A stretch of DNA of 64,000 bases from Natronococcus sp. CG52. GTDB taxonomy: Archaea; Halobacteriota; Halobacteria; Halobacteriales; Natrialbaceae. Where the stretch lies: positions 2,604,001 through 2,668,000 of the forward strand of contig NZ_CP099391.1 of the NCBI RefSeq assembly GCF_023913515.1, written 5' to 3'. Made by a program: the position numbers and the translations under genes. The notes beneath the pieces were generated by a model that did not search any database, had not been told where the DNA came from, and saw only the letters and a list, made by a program, of their open reading frames with translations. Every line of letters starts with the position of its first letter. Position 1 is the stretch's first letter. Of the stretch, positions 53,122-62,824 are shown one piece after another.

Positions 53122-54560
53122 TACCCGACGAGATGCTCGTCGAACCGGTCGACGAACTCGGTCGACAGCTTCGCGACGGCGAGTTTACCGTCCGAGAGCT
53201 CACGGAGGCCTACCTCGAGCGTCTCGAGCGAGTCGGTCCCGAACTCAACGCCCTCGTGACGATTACCGAGGATCGGGCTCTGGAGGCGGCCGACCGTCTC
53301 GACGAGGAGCTCGCGGCCGGCGAGGACCGCGGCCCGCTGCACGGCATCCCCTACGGCGTGAAGGACCTCGTCGCCACCGAGGACGCCCCGACGACCTGGG
53401 GCGCGGAACCGTACCGCGCCCAGGAGTTCGACGAGGACGCCGCCGCGGTCCGACGGCTCGACGAGGCCGGCGGCGTGTTGCTCGGAAAACTCGCGATGGT
53501 CGAACTCGCCGGCGGCTTCGGCTACGACAGCGCGGACGCCTCCTTTTCCGGCCCCGGGCGGAACCCGTGGAACGTCGAGGCCTGGAGCGGCGGTTCCTCG
53601 AGCGGTTCCGCGGCCGCAGTCGCGTCCGGACTCGTCGGCTTCGCGATCGGGACGGAGACGTGGGGCTCGCTCAACACGCCGGCAGCGTTCTCCGGCGTCA
53701 GCGCGATCCGGCCGACCTACGATCGGGTGAGCCGCAACGGCGTCATGGCGCTGTCCTGGACGATGGACAAGGTCGGCCCGATGTGTCGAACGGTCGGCGG
53801 CTGTCGACGCGTGCTGGAAGCGATCGCGGAGCCTCACCCGGAGGACCATCCCGGAGGGGGATCGCCGAAGAAAGGACCGCCGTGCCCGCTTCGGACGACC
53901 AAGCGCGCGGACGGGTTCACGATCGCCGTCCCCGAGGATGCAGGCGAGGGCGAACAGGAGAGCGTCCGCGAGAACTTCGAGCGCTCGCTCGAGACCCTCG
54001 CCGAGTTCGCGACGCTCGAGCGCGTCTCGCTGCCCGACCTGCCGTACGCCGCGATGGCGGGGACGATCATCGACGCCGAGGCCGCGGCGGCGTTCGAGAC
54101 GCTCGTCGAGAGCGGCGAGGTTCACGAACTCGACGACGAGACCCACCAGCTCGGCAGCTACCGGGCGAGTGCCGTGCTCGCGAAGGACTACGTCAACGCC
54201 AACCGCGTTCGAACCCGGGCGCAGCGGCAACTCGACGAACTCCTCGCCGAGTACGACGCGCTCGTCTCCCCGGCGCGAGAGTCCGTGGCGAATCCGATCG
54301 AGGAGTCGCTCGCGGAGTTCTTCGGGCAGTTCGAGACTCCGCCCGTCAACGCCGTCGCGAACGTGACCGGACTGCCGGGCGTGACGGTTCCGAACGGCTT
54401 CGGCGAGCGCGACCTCCCGACGGCCGTCGAGTTCGTCGGCCGCGCGTGGGACGAGTCGACGGTACTCGCGGTCGCGTGCGAGTACGAGCGACGGACCGAC
54501 CACGTCGACTACGCGGCGCTGGTCGAGGGCCTCAAGGGGCGGACGATGCCCGCCGACTGA
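53118..54560 (+). CDS. Amidase-signature hydrolase
   Basis: The 480-residue enzyme has the Ser-cisSer-Lys triad: Lys in YGVKDLVATEDAPTTWG (about residue 83), GGSSSGSAAAVASGL (about 157-171) and GTETWGSLNTPAAFSG (about 179-194). The usual GTDTGGS is GTETWGS here. The tail fits aryl or aliphatic amidases, not GatA, since no GatB/C neighbours exist. The GTG start at 53118 lies inside the previous stop (GTGA), so translation is coupled to the small Tat-type protein. Confidence 0.87.
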   Translation: MIPDEMLVEPVDELGRQLRDGEFTVRELTEAYLERLERVGPELNALVTITEDRALEAADRLDEELAAGEDRGPLHGIPYGVKDLVATEDAPTTWGAEPYRAQEFDEDAAAVRRLDEAGGVLLGKLAMVELAGGFGYDSADASFSGPGRNPWNVEAWSGGSSSGSAAAVASGLVGFAIGTETWGSLNTPAAFSGVSAIRPTYDRVSRNGVMALSWTMDKVGPMCRTVGGCRRVLEAIAEPHPEDHPGGGSPKKGPPCPLRTTKRADGFTIAVPEDAGEGEQESVRENFERSLETLAEFATLERVSLPDLPYAAMAGTIIDAEAAAAFETLVESGEVHELDDETHQLGSYRASAVLAKDYVNANRVRTRAQRQLDELLAEYDALVSPARESVANPIEESLAEFFGQFETPPVNAVANVTGLPGVTVPNGFGERDLPTAVEFVGRAWDESTVLAVACEYERRTDHVDYAALVEGLKGRTMPAD

Positions 54561-54566
54561 GCCGCG

Positions 54567-55154
54567 CTACCAGAGTCCGGGAAGGAGACGGTACGGCGTC
54601 CGCCGCGCGTATTCGGCGTACGCCTCGCCCAGGGTGTCGCGTAGGGCACGTTCCTCGACGCGGATCCGGTAGCCGTAGCCCGCCAGCCCGGCGGCGAGGA
54701 CGACGGCGATACTCAGCCAGTTGCCAGCGGCGATCCCGACGCCGAGGAGCGAGAGCAAGGCACCGGTGTACGACGGATGTCGGACCCACCGGTACGGCCC
54801 CGAATCGACCACCTCGTCGTCCGCATCGACGGTAACCTCGAGCGAGAATCCGTCTCCGAGCGTCCGAATCGCGTACTGCCGGACGGCGATGCCGAGCAAG
54901 ATCGTTCCGAGTCCGGCCCAGAAGGCGACCGTCGGCGACGGGACTCGCGGTGCGGGAACGATCAGCGGGAGCAGTGCGGCGGCGAGGACGCCCCCGGCGA
55001 CGGCCGCGCCGATGACGCGTTTCGAGCCCCGGTCTCGCGATTCCTCGACCGCTCCCCGGTACCGGAAAGCGATGGACCAGTCCGAGACGACCCAGACGCC
55101 GACGACGAAGAAGGCGGCCGTCGACGGGAATTCCGGACCGGACTGCGGGAACAT
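54567..55154 (-). CDS. Isoprenylcysteine carboxyl-methyltransferase-like membrane protein
   Basis: The 195-residue membrane protein has four to five hydrophobic segments and the ICMT/PEMT-family C-terminal motif GPYRWVRHPSYTGALL (about residues 123-138) with RVEERALRDTLGEAYAEYARRTPYRLLPGLW at the end. It is likely to methylate a small lipid or isoprenoid group with AdoMet. The start ATG at 55154 is convergent with the amidase gene by six bases at the other end. Confidence 0.8.
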   Translation of the reverse strand: MFPQSGPEFPSTAAFFVVGVWVVSDWSIAFRYRGAVEESRDRGSKRVIGAAVAGGVLAAALLPLIVPAPRVPSPTVAFWAGLGTILLGIAVRQYAIRTLGDGFSLEVTVDADDEVVDSGPYRWVRHPSYTGALLSLLGVGIAAGNWLSIAVVLAAGLAGYGYRIRVEERALRDTLGEAYAEYARRTPYRLLPGLW

Positions 55155-55267
55155 ACGGCGGAGTATTCCCCGACGGGGGATAAGTGTTAGATGTCTGTCA
55201 CGGACGGTGAGCGCTCCTCGGTGACGAACTCGCCGCCGGCGAGGCGCGAGGGCCGGACGGCGGCCGC

Positions 55268-56209
55268 CTATCCGCCCACGATCGAGCCGCCGTTGATGTG
55301 CAGCGTCTGCCCGCTCACGTACGAGGAGTCCTCGCAGGCGAGAAAGACGTACGCCGGCCCGAGTTCGCTGGGCTGGCCCGGACGGCCCATCGGCACGTCC
55401 TGTCCGAACTCTTCGACCATTTCCGGATCGTAGTCGCCGATCGTCGCAGGGATTAGCGGCGTCCAGATCGGGCCGGGGGCGACCTGGTTGACGCGGATCC
55501 CCTCGCCTGCAAGCTGCTGGGACAGCGAGCGCGTGAAGGCAACGATCGCACCCTTCGTCGTGGAGTAGTCCACCAGGGTCGCCTTCCCGGCGAACGCGTT
55601 TATCGAGGTCGTGTTGACGATCGCGTCGCCGTCCTCGAGGTGCGGCAGCGCCGCCTTGGTCATGTAGAAGTAGCCGTGGATGTTCGTCGCGAACGTCTCC
55701 TCCCACTGCTCGTCGGTGATGTCGGTCAGGTCGGTCTTCACGACCTGGGTCGCCGCGTTGTTGACGAGGACGTCCACGTTGCCGAGTTCGCCGACGATCT
55801 CTTCGACGGCGGCCTGGCAGAACGCGCTGTCGCGGACGTCGCCCCCGATGGTCAGACACTCCTGGCCTTCCGCCTCGATCATCCCGGCCGTCGTCTCGGC
55901 ATCCTCCTCCTCGTCGAGGTACATGACCGCGACGTCCGCGCCCTCCCGGGCGAAGTGTACCGCGGCGGCTCGGCCGATTCCGCTGTCCCCGCCGGTGACG
56001 ATCGCGACCTTTCCCTCGAGTTTGCCGCTACCCCGGTAGTCGTCGCGGATGAACTCGGCGGGCGGGACCATCTCGCCTTCGACGCCGGGCTGTCGGTCCT
56101 GTTCCTGCGGGGCGATCTCCTCCGCCTTGTCGCGCGCCTCCTCGCGTGTCATGAACGACGGTACTTCCGGACGACCGTTGGGCGTGTCCGTTGCTATGGA
56201 ATGGTCCAC
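55268..56209 (-). CDS. SDR family oxidoreductase (YhdF/general-stress type)
   Basis: The 313-residue protein is a classical SDR with the N-terminal RQPG-E-x-M extension (DRQPGVEGEMVPPAEFIRDD), NAD-binding TGGDSGIGRAAA, NNAA in VLVNNAATQ, catalytic Tyr-x-x-x-Lys in VDYSTTKGAIVAF, and NQVAPGPIWTPL. The extension is typical of YhdF/GSP39-like reductases. The GTG at 56209 is the upper start; ATG at 56152 is an alternative. Confidence 0.88.
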   Translation of the reverse strand: MDHSIATDTPNGRPEVPSFMTREEARDKAEEIAPQEQDRQPGVEGEMVPPAEFIRDDYRGSGKLEGKVAIVTGGDSGIGRAAAVHFAREGADVAVMYLDEEEDAETTAGMIEAEGQECLTIGGDVRDSAFCQAAVEEIVGELGNVDVLVNNAATQVVKTDLTDITDEQWEETFATNIHGYFYMTKAALPHLEDGDAIVNTTSINAFAGKATLVDYSTTKGAIVAFTRSLSQQLAGEGIRVNQVAPGPIWTPLIPATIGDYDPEMVEEFGQDVPMGRPGQPSELGPAYVFLACEDSSYVSGQTLHINGGSIVGG

Positions 56210-56342
56210 AGATTGCCGATACAGGCGCGTCGACGACGCGGCGCTGACGGACTCGCTCAGTTCCGGCAGATCGGGCGGGAAGATCGGACCAGTGCCGCAG
56301 ACGAACCGAACGGTCCGTCACTTCGGCTCGCGGCGGAACGCG

Positions 56343-56906
56343 TCAGTACACCGCGTGCAATAGCACGTAGACGACGATTCCGAGCGCGAACGAGATCAGC
56401 CACAGACTCGCGGCGACTCGACCGACGCGGGCGTGGTTCGTCCGCGAGAGTTCCTCGAGCGGATACGCGCCCGCCAGCAGGAGCACGTAGTAGAGCAGCG
56501 GAATGCAGACGACCGCGAGGAGGATGTGGACGGCGAGCACCGGCAGGTAGACGAACTGTTCGACGGCTGCGGGACCGGGGAACTCCTGTGGCCCGCCGGT
56601 CGCGACGAGTCGGTAGAGGTAGAGCACCAGAAAGGTCGCGAACAGCCCGAACGACGCGAGCATCGCGACTCGATGGCGGTCGATCCGTCCGCGGCGGATG
56701 GCCCGCCAGCCGAGCGCGATCGTTCCGATGGCCGTCGCGCTGATCGCGACGTTGACGTGCGGAATCAGGTCCAGGAACCGCTCCGACGCGACGGGCACCG
56801 TCGACCGCGGAATCTGTCCGCCCGCAGCCGCGAACACGAGCGCCAGCGAAACGACGCTCAGAACGACGGTGAGCGGCCGGATGCGCTCTCGAGGAACGTA
56901 TGCCAT
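56343..56906 (-). CDS. DUF420 domain membrane protein
   Basis: The 187-residue membrane protein has five hydrophobic segments and the DUF420 pattern: LIPHVNVAISATAIGTIALG near residue 47, FLVLYLYRL, and HILLAVVCIPLLYYVLLLAGAYPLEE near residue 120. Conserved histidines (HVN, HRVAM, HILLA, NHARVG) may bind metal or heme. In other microbes this family sits near cytochrome oxidase genes; none are here. Confidence 0.8.
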   Translation of the reverse strand: MAYVPRERIRPLTVVLSVVSLALVFAAAGGQIPRSTVPVASERFLDLIPHVNVAISATAIGTIALGWRAIRRGRIDRHRVAMLASFGLFATFLVLYLYRLVATGGPQEFPGPAAVEQFVYLPVLAVHILLAVVCIPLLYYVLLLAGAYPLEELSRTNHARVGRVAASLWLISFALGIVVYVLLHAVY

Positions 56907-57055
56907 ATCTCGAGATTCGGCTGTGCGGAGAAAGGGATTGCTGTCTCGACGAACCTGGTAGTCGTCTCGAGCAGTCCGGTTGCTGGGACTCGAGTGCTCG
57001 AGCGACTAGCTGTCGCTGTGTAGTGTAGTTTCCGAAAGGATTGTGCGTGGGTGAT

Positions 57056-57128
57056 GTCCGCGAAGGGAAATCACCTGCATCGTCGTTCGGCGGTTACACC
57101 GCCTCACGTTTCGCGGACTTTGTCCGCG
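57056..57128 (-). other. Overlapping alternative stem-loops next to tRNA-Leu
   Basis: Just beyond the tRNA 3' end lies CGCGGAC (57112-57118)-TTT-GTCCGCG (57122-57128), a perfect 7-bp hairpin. The CGCGGAC arm can instead pair with GTCCGCGAA at 57056-57064 (9 bp with TTCGCGGAC at 57110-57118), closing a larger loop that holds GGCGGT-TAC-ACCGCC (57089-57103). The two stems are mutually exclusive. Confidence 0.45.
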
Positions 57129-57135
57129 CTTGCGA

Positions 57136-57220
<85 letters not shown>

Positions 57221-57455
57221 TCGCGATCTCTTTCTGCACTCAATCGTATCCAGTGTGATTATAAAAGCCCTTTCCTTTGAATCGGCGCCTGCGCCGGGGT
57301 CACATGGAAATCACCCCCAGGGAAGGGTACTAATCGGTTCCTAATGGTCGTCAGTTCCGGTTCGCGTCTCCTCGCTCTTCTCACGCAACTCGCTGAGTGA
57401 CGCGAAACGTTCCGGCTACCGCTGTATTGAAATGCGACAGATCCCAACGTAGCGT

Positions 57456-57983
57456 ATGGCTAAGTACTCGACCGGTTCGTCCGGCGGCGGCGGCGGGACG
57501 AACTGCGAACTCTGTGGCGCGGAGAGCAACTCGCTCCGACGGGCGCAGGTCGCCGGGGCCGAACTCGAGGTCTGTCCCGACTGTGCACCGCACGACGACG
57601 CACAAAAACGCAGCCGTGGGAGCCAGGGCAAGTCTCGCTCGCAGGACGCGGGCGGCGGTCAGGACGAGCCCAGTCGGAAGCAAAAGGCGGCCCAGAACGT
57701 CGCGAAGGCGAACCCGATCTGGGACGGCGACTCCAAACACTGGGAGAAGGAAGGGACCAACTACGACGACGACCCGCTTCCGTACCTCGTCTCCGGCTAC
57801 GGATCGGTGCTAGTCGAGGCCCGCCGGGAAGCCGGCTACCAGCGCGAGGAACTGGCCGAGGAACTCGGCGTTCCCGAGCGGGAGCTCCTCGCCATCGAAC
57901 AGGGTCGCGCGACGCAGGCCGGCGTCGGCGGCGGACTGATCAGCGCGCTCGAGGAGGTCCTCGACGTGACGCTCGCCGAATAG
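57456..57983 (+). CDS. Multiprotein bridging factor 1 (MBF1) homologue
   Basis: The 175-residue protein has an N-terminal zinc ribbon (CELCG..CPDC, residues about 17-43), a basic, flexible linker (about 45-80), and a C-terminal Cro/C1-type helix-turn-helix (YQREELAEELGVPERELLAIEQGRAT, about residues 128-153). It matches archaeal MBF1, which binds the ribosome or transcription complexes. Length and order of domains are standard. Confidence 0.92.
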   Translation: MAKYSTGSSGGGGGTNCELCGAESNSLRRAQVAGAELEVCPDCAPHDDAQKRSRGSQGKSRSQDAGGGQDEPSRKQKAAQNVAKANPIWDGDSKHWEKEGTNYDDDPLPYLVSGYGSVLVEARREAGYQREELAEELGVPERELLAIEQGRATQAGVGGGLISALEEVLDVTLAE

Positions 57984-58053
57984 CGGTCGTCTGCCGGGCG
58001 ATTTTGACGTCGCGCGGGGCACCTTTTTGATACCGGGCGACGGAGTGAGACCG

Positions 58054-59313
58054 ATGAGCGGGCAACCCGCAGCAGCGCAACCGTACACCACGCGCTTCGA
58101 GACGGAAGTGACGGCGGTCGACGGCCGACGGGTCTGGCTCGAGACGAGCTACTTCTACGCCGAGAGCGGCGGCCAGCCGGCCGATCGCGGCACGATCGGC
58201 GACCACGAGGTCGTCGACGTCCGGCCGGTCGACGGCGATCCGGTGCACGTCCTCGCCGAGGAACCCTCGTTCGCCGCGGGCCGGAGCGTGCTCTGCTCGG
58301 TCGACTGGTCGTTCCGAATGTACTGCATGCGCGCCCACACCGCCAGCCACGTCCTCTACGGTGCCGGTCGGCGGCTCCTCGAGGACCTCGGCTACGGCGG
58401 CTTCGACATCGGCGCGGAGAAGGTCCGGGTCGACCTCGAGACGAGCACGGAGATCGACGACGGAACGCTGGTCGAACTGGAGGAGCTCGTCAACCGGGCA
58501 GTCTGGGAATCACACCAGGTCTCCTGGGAGGACGTCTCCGTCGCCGAGGCGCGCGAGCGCGAGGAGATCGCGTTCAACGACGCGACCGAGGACGGCGCGT
58601 TCCGAAAGGGGCGAGTTCGGATCGTCACCGTCGGTAGCGAGAACGACAACGGGAGCACCGCGACGGCGAGCAGCGCCGACGCGACGACGAGCGTCGGGGC
58701 TGGCTCGCGGGAACCGTGGGACGTCGCGGCCTGCGGCGGCACCCACGTTCGCAACACGCGGGAGATTGGCCCGGTCACCGTCCTCGGCCGATCGAACCCC
58801 GGCGAGGGGCTGACGCGGGTCGAGTTTGCCGTCGGGCCGCGCGCCATCGATCGCCGCGGCGTCGAAAAACGCGTCGCGTTCGACGCGAGCCGAGCGCTCG
58901 GCGCACCGCTCGAGTCGGTGACCGACGACCTGCACCGTCTGCAGGAGGAGCGCGCCGAACTCGCAGATTCGGTCCAGTCGCTCCGACGGGAACTCGTCGA
59001 AACCCGCCTCGAGCGGGCGGAGCCGTTCGAGCGCGAGGGTGCGGAGTGGCTCGCGACGACGGTCGAGGACGTCGAGTCGAGCGAGGCGGCGGAGATCGCG
59101 ACGGACGCCGCGGGCGAACTGGCCGACGTCGTCGTCCTCGTCGGTCGCGACTCTCCCTACGCGGCCGTAGCTGCGACCGGATCCGTGGCCGCCGACGAAG
59201 TCGTGGGCGAGCTAACAACGGAGTTCGGCGGCGGTGGCGGCGGCTCCGCACACGCGGCGCAGGCGGGCGGCTTCGACGCCGCTCCGGACGACGTCGTCGC
59301 GGCGCTGAAGTGA
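58054..59313 (+). CDS. AlaX-type alanyl-tRNA editing protein with DHHA1 domain
   Basis: The 419-residue protein has the editing domain of alanyl-tRNA synthetase: YFYAESGGQPADRGTI near residue 33, HTASH near residue 96, and CGGTHVRNT near residue 231, which supply the zinc ligands. A coiled coil (about 280-325) and a C-terminal DHHA1 domain with GGGGGGSAHAAQAGG follow. It removes Ser or Gly from mischarged tRNA-Ala. A TATA-like TTTTTGATA about 28 bases upstream supports ATG at 58054 over a start nine residues earlier. Confidence 0.92.
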   Translation: MSGQPAAAQPYTTRFETEVTAVDGRRVWLETSYFYAESGGQPADRGTIGDHEVVDVRPVDGDPVHVLAEEPSFAAGRSVLCSVDWSFRMYCMRAHTASHVLYGAGRRLLEDLGYGGFDIGAEKVRVDLETSTEIDDGTLVELEELVNRAVWESHQVSWEDVSVAEAREREEIAFNDATEDGAFRKGRVRIVTVGSENDNGSTATASSADATTSVGAGSREPWDVAACGGTHVRNTREIGPVTVLGRSNPGEGLTRVEFAVGPRAIDRRGVEKRVAFDASRALGAPLESVTDDLHRLQEERAELADSVQSLRRELVETRLERAEPFEREGAEWLATTVEDVESSEAAEIATDAAGELADVVVLVGRDSPYAAVAATGSVAADEVVGELTTEFGGGGGGSAHAAQAGGFDAAPDDVVAALK

Positions 59314-59413
59314 CGTTCCGGAATCGACGAGACTGATCCGGTGTCGAACGGACCTCCTCTCGAGCCGACTGTCGCCGGCCTATCATTTTTGATCGCGGCG
59401 TCATAGGGAGCCT

Positions 59414-59905
59414 ATGGATTTCGAATCCCTCCGGACGGACTTTCCGAACGTCGCAGCGGGACCAAAGACGGTGTCGGTGGCCGATCTCGGTACGGAGTCG
59501 GCGTTCGTCGTTTTGCTGTTGATGCAGAGTCCCGGCAGCGGTACGTGCCGCCAGCAGGCCCGCGAGATCGCGGCCGAGTACGACGAGTTCCAGCGGCGAA
59601 ACGCGACGGTCGCAGCCATCGTTCCCGGGAGTGCCCCGAAGGTCAGATCGTGGCGACGACTCGTCGATCCGCCGTTCCCGGTCCTGGCCGACCGTGAAGC
59701 GTCCCTCGCCGAAGAGTTCTATCAACGAACCCGGTACGGTCGACTCGGACGGTTCGTCTCCTCGATCGGTCGGATGCCGATGACGATCGTCCTCGACTTC
59801 CGCGACGAGGTGCCCTCGATCGAGTACACCGACGAAGGTGCAACGTCGTTCGACCGACCGTCCGTTCACGAACTGCTCGCTGCGATCGACGAGAGTCGGG
59901 AGTAA
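59414..59905 (+). CDS. Peroxiredoxin-like (AhpC/TSA) protein
   Basis: The 163-residue thioredoxin-fold protein has SPGSGTCRQQAREIAAEYDEF with Cys45 in the peroxiredoxin position; the preceding residues differ from the usual PxxxTxxC. Downstream come the beta strands VAAIVPGSAPKV and FPVLADREASLAEEFY. The TATA-like TTTTTGAT is about 28 bases upstream of ATG 59414. It may reduce peroxides or act as a thiol oxidoreductase. Confidence 0.72.
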   Translation: MDFESLRTDFPNVAAGPKTVSVADLGTESAFVVLLLMQSPGSGTCRQQAREIAAEYDEFQRRNATVAAIVPGSAPKVRSWRRLVDPPFPVLADREASLAEEFYQRTRYGRLGRFVSSIGRMPMTIVLDFRDEVPSIEYTDEGATSFDRPSVHELLAAIDESRE

Positions 59906-60035
59906 CCGACCGGCCACACGCTGCCAACGGGACCGATAGCTGTGCTGCTCGAGAAACGGTCGGCTCTCCGTGCGAGTTGATGACTCTCAAATTTGGTAAC
60001 GGATAACTTACTCGGAACTCGATGAATTTCTCCTG

Positions 60036-60051
60036 ATTGTAATTATACAAT
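60036..60051. promoter_or_regulatory. Inverted repeat upstream of the GntP-like permease
   Basis: ATTGTA-ATTA-TACAAT is a perfect inverted repeat in an AT-rich 200-base region upstream of the GntP-like gene. A TATA-like TTAAATATAAT lies at 60158-60168, about 38 bases before the ATG at 60203. The repeat is about 110 bases upstream of that box. No gene was found in 59906-60202. Confidence 0.35.
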
Positions 60052-60202
60052 CAACGTAGTACTAAATACGGGGTATAATACGGTACTTTGGATAGTCATT
60101 ACAATTTCTCCGGATAATAATGAACGTTTATCCAGTATATATTGGGTAACGATGTGGTTAAATATAATACGATCTGCTCGAATTGGTGTGATTGTATCAT
60201 AC

Positions 60203-61627
60203 ATGGCAATCGCCAACCCACTGATCGTATTCCTGATCGGATTGGTTGCGGTTATTGCACTACTCGTCTGGTTAAAGTTACCTGCAGTCATTGGTCTTAT
60301 CATCGCGTCGCTGATCGTCGGCGCTGCGACCGCTGCGGTGCCGTTCGGCGAGGTACCGGCCGAAATCGCTGGCGGATTCGGTGAGACGATGGCAGGGATC
60401 GGTATCCCCATTCTGATGGCTGCGGTCATCGGAAAGGGCATGATGGAGAGCGGTGCTGCGGAGCGCATCGTTCGCTCGTTCCAATCCGTTACCGGCGAAG
60501 ATAAGTCGTACCTCGCACTGTGGGGCAGCAGCAGCGCGCTGTCGATCCCGGTGTTCTTCGACAACGTCTTCTACCTGATGGCTCCCCTGGCCCGCTCGAT
60601 GCGGGCCCGAACCGGACGCGACTACGCGCTCTTCCTCTGTGTGGTCGGCGCCGGTGCGGCGACGACCCACGTCTTCGTCCCGCCGACGCCGGGCCCGCTC
60701 GCGGTGGCGGCGGAACTCGGTGACGCGGTCGACCTCGGCGCAATGATGGTCGGCGGCGTCCTCGTCGCGCTCCCGACGGCCGCGATCTCCGGGGTTCTCT
60801 ACGGAAAGTGGATCAACAACCGTCTCGACGACATTCCGCTGCGGGAGACGATGGGGTCGACCGCAGAGGAGGTCCACGAACTGGCGGAGCGGTCCACCAG
60901 CGAACTGCCCGGAATGTTCGAAGCCTCACTCCCGATTCTCCTCGCGGTGGTTCTGGTCGCAACGAACACGACCGTGGATTTCATGCTCGACCTCGCGGAA
61001 GAAGGCGTCGATCCGTTCGCTGCCATGGAGGGAGCACTCGAGTCGTTCGCTCCGGTAGCGAGTTTCCTCGGCGATCCGAACTTCGCGCTGACCGCAGCCG
61101 CGCTCGCCGCCGCCGTGACGTATCTGCGCGTTCGCGCGATCGAACACGACGTCTGGACGGACGAACTCGTCGAGTCGCTCAAGAGCGGCGCCCACATCGC
61201 CGCGATCACCTCCGCCGGCGGCGCGTTCGGTGGACTGCTCGCTGCCTCCGGTATCGGCGAATACATCACGGGCCTGGTCGCCGTCGGTGCCGGCGGCGGC
61301 GTCACCGTACTGGTCTCGGCGTGGCTCATCGCCGCTGCGATCCGCATCGCACAGGGTTCGGCGACCGTCGCGATGATTACGACTGCAGGGATCATGGCAC
61401 CGCAAGTGCCCGAGCTGGCCGTCCACCCAGTCTACCTCGCGCTGATAATCGGTGCGGGCGGGAACATCTGCTCGTGGTTCAACGACAGCGGCTTCTGGCT
61501 TGTCAAAGAGATCGGCGGCCTCACGCAGGCCGAAACGGTCAAGATCTGGACGGCGCTGACGACGATCATCTCGATCACGGCGTTCATCATCATCACGATC
61601 GCCGCGTCGATCGTGCCGCTGGCCTGA
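60203..61627 (+). CDS. GntP family gluconate-type permease
   Basis: The 474-residue membrane protein has 12-14 hydrophobic segments and the GntP pattern: AGIGIPILMAAVIGKGMMES, SIPVFFDNVFYLMAPLA, HVFVPPTPGPLAVAAELG, and RIAQGSATVAMITTAGIM. Family members import gluconate or related sugar acids by H+ symport. The ATG at 60203 was chosen because the first membrane segment and family homology begin there. Next to KDPG aldolase and glucose dehydrogenase genes, gluconate is a sensible substrate. Confidence 0.85.
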   Translation: MAIANPLIVFLIGLVAVIALLVWLKLPAVIGLIIASLIVGAATAAVPFGEVPAEIAGGFGETMAGIGIPILMAAVIGKGMMESGAAERIVRSFQSVTGEDKSYLALWGSSSALSIPVFFDNVFYLMAPLARSMRARTGRDYALFLCVVGAGAATTHVFVPPTPGPLAVAAELGDAVDLGAMMVGGVLVALPTAAISGVLYGKWINNRLDDIPLRETMGSTAEEVHELAERSTSELPGMFEASLPILLAVVLVATNTTVDFMLDLAEEGVDPFAAMEGALESFAPVASFLGDPNFALTAAALAAAVTYLRVRAIEHDVWTDELVESLKSGAHIAAITSAGGAFGGLLAASGIGEYITGLVAVGAGGGVTVLVSAWLIAAAIRIAQGSATVAMITTAGIMAPQVPELAVHPVYLALIIGAGGNICSWFNDSGFWLVKEIGGLTQAETVKIWTALTTIISITAFIIITIAASIVPLA

Positions 61628-61991
61628 TCGGTAGGCACCGTTTCGTCGCGCTTTTTTGCGCATCTCCGACCGCGATAGACTCGCAACTCGAGACCGAATA
61701 GCGACGGCTATCGGACCACACGGAGACAAAAAACGAATCCGCTTCCGACTTCGGCAGCCCAGTACGGTGACCGTGACAGCCACTTTCGGCCGGCCGCGTG
61801 CTCTCTGCCGGACGTGTCGACCGGTTCGGCGACTTCCGCGCCTCGAGCGGTCGGCCGTAGACAACCTTCTTGAGAGCGGACGGCGAACGTCGTCGTGATG
61901 GATTTCCGCTTGCTATCGACCGAATCGCGCGTGGAGACGCGTCCGGGCCAACGGAGCACTCGACGGATCACCGTACGCGGAGGGGAGACCG

Positions 61992-62645
61992 ATGACTGAG
62001 AGCGAAGCGGTCAAGGACCGCATCGCCGAAAACGGCGTCCTCGCCGTGCTTCGCGGCGTCGACGAGGAGCAGATCGTTCCGGTCGCTCGAGCGATGTACG
62101 AGGCGGGCGTCGGCGCGCTCGAGGTCACCGCGGACGACACGCGAACGTACGAGAAGATCGCCGCAATCGACCGCGAACTGGCGGATACGGACGCCGTCGT
62201 CGGGGCCGGCACGGTCCTCGACGCCGCGTCGGCCCAGTCGGTGATCGACGCGGGTGCGGAGTTCGTCGTCTCGCCACACACCGACCCCGAGGTCGTTCAC
62301 GTCTGCAACCGCCACGACGTGCTCTCGGCGCCCGGCGTCATGACGCCGACGGAGGCCGTCACCGCGATCGACGCCGGTGCGGACGTCCTCAAGATGTTCC
62401 CCGCATCGACGGTTGGTCCGGGTCACATCGGCGCGCTACAGGGGCCGCTGGGCGACGTTCCGGTCATCCCGACCGGCGGCGTCAGCCGCGACAACGTCGC
62501 CGACTATCTCGACGCGGGTGCCGTCGCGGTCGGCGCTGGCGGTGCGATCGTCGACTACGAGGCGATCGCCGAGGACGACATGGACCAGGTCCGCGAGACG
62601 GCAGCGGCGTTCGTCGAGGCCGTCGAGGACGCGCGGAGCGAGTAA
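61992..62645 (+). CDS. kdgA: 2-keto-3-deoxy-6-phosphogluconate aldolase
   Basis: The 217-residue class I aldolase of the Eda type has Glu44 in GALEVT and the Schiff-base Lys134 in DVLKMFPAS, with GAGTVLDAAS and IPTGGVS for phosphate binding. It splits KDPG to pyruvate and glyceraldehyde 3-phosphate in the semi-phosphorylative Entner-Doudoroff pathway used by haloarchaea. GGAGG lies nine bases upstream of the ATG. The usual R/T motif after EVT is ADD here. Confidence 0.92.
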   Translation: MTESEAVKDRIAENGVLAVLRGVDEEQIVPVARAMYEAGVGALEVTADDTRTYEKIAAIDRELADTDAVVGAGTVLDAASAQSVIDAGAEFVVSPHTDPEVVHVCNRHDVLSAPGVMTPTEAVTAIDAGADVLKMFPASTVGPGHIGALQGPLGDVPVIPTGGVSRDNVADYLDAGAVAVGAGGAIVDYEAIAEDDMDQVRETAAAFVEAVEDARSE

Positions 62646-62824
62646 GTGCAGAATCGAAGCGCGCGAGTCGACCCCGTCGGACGCAACGGATGCGTTGGAC
62701 GGGTCTGACGCGCTCGCTCGAGTACCGTTTTGATGCCCTCGAAGCGGATAGTAACCCCGAGCCGACGGCACGTCTCGTGGAGACTTCGAATCGCCGAGTG
62801 CGATCGCCAAATATCACGTACCCG

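Noticed and set aside
61899-61997. Small 32-codon frame overlapping the kdgA start
   Set aside because: No similarity and no promoter of its own; GGAGG inside it serves kdgA.
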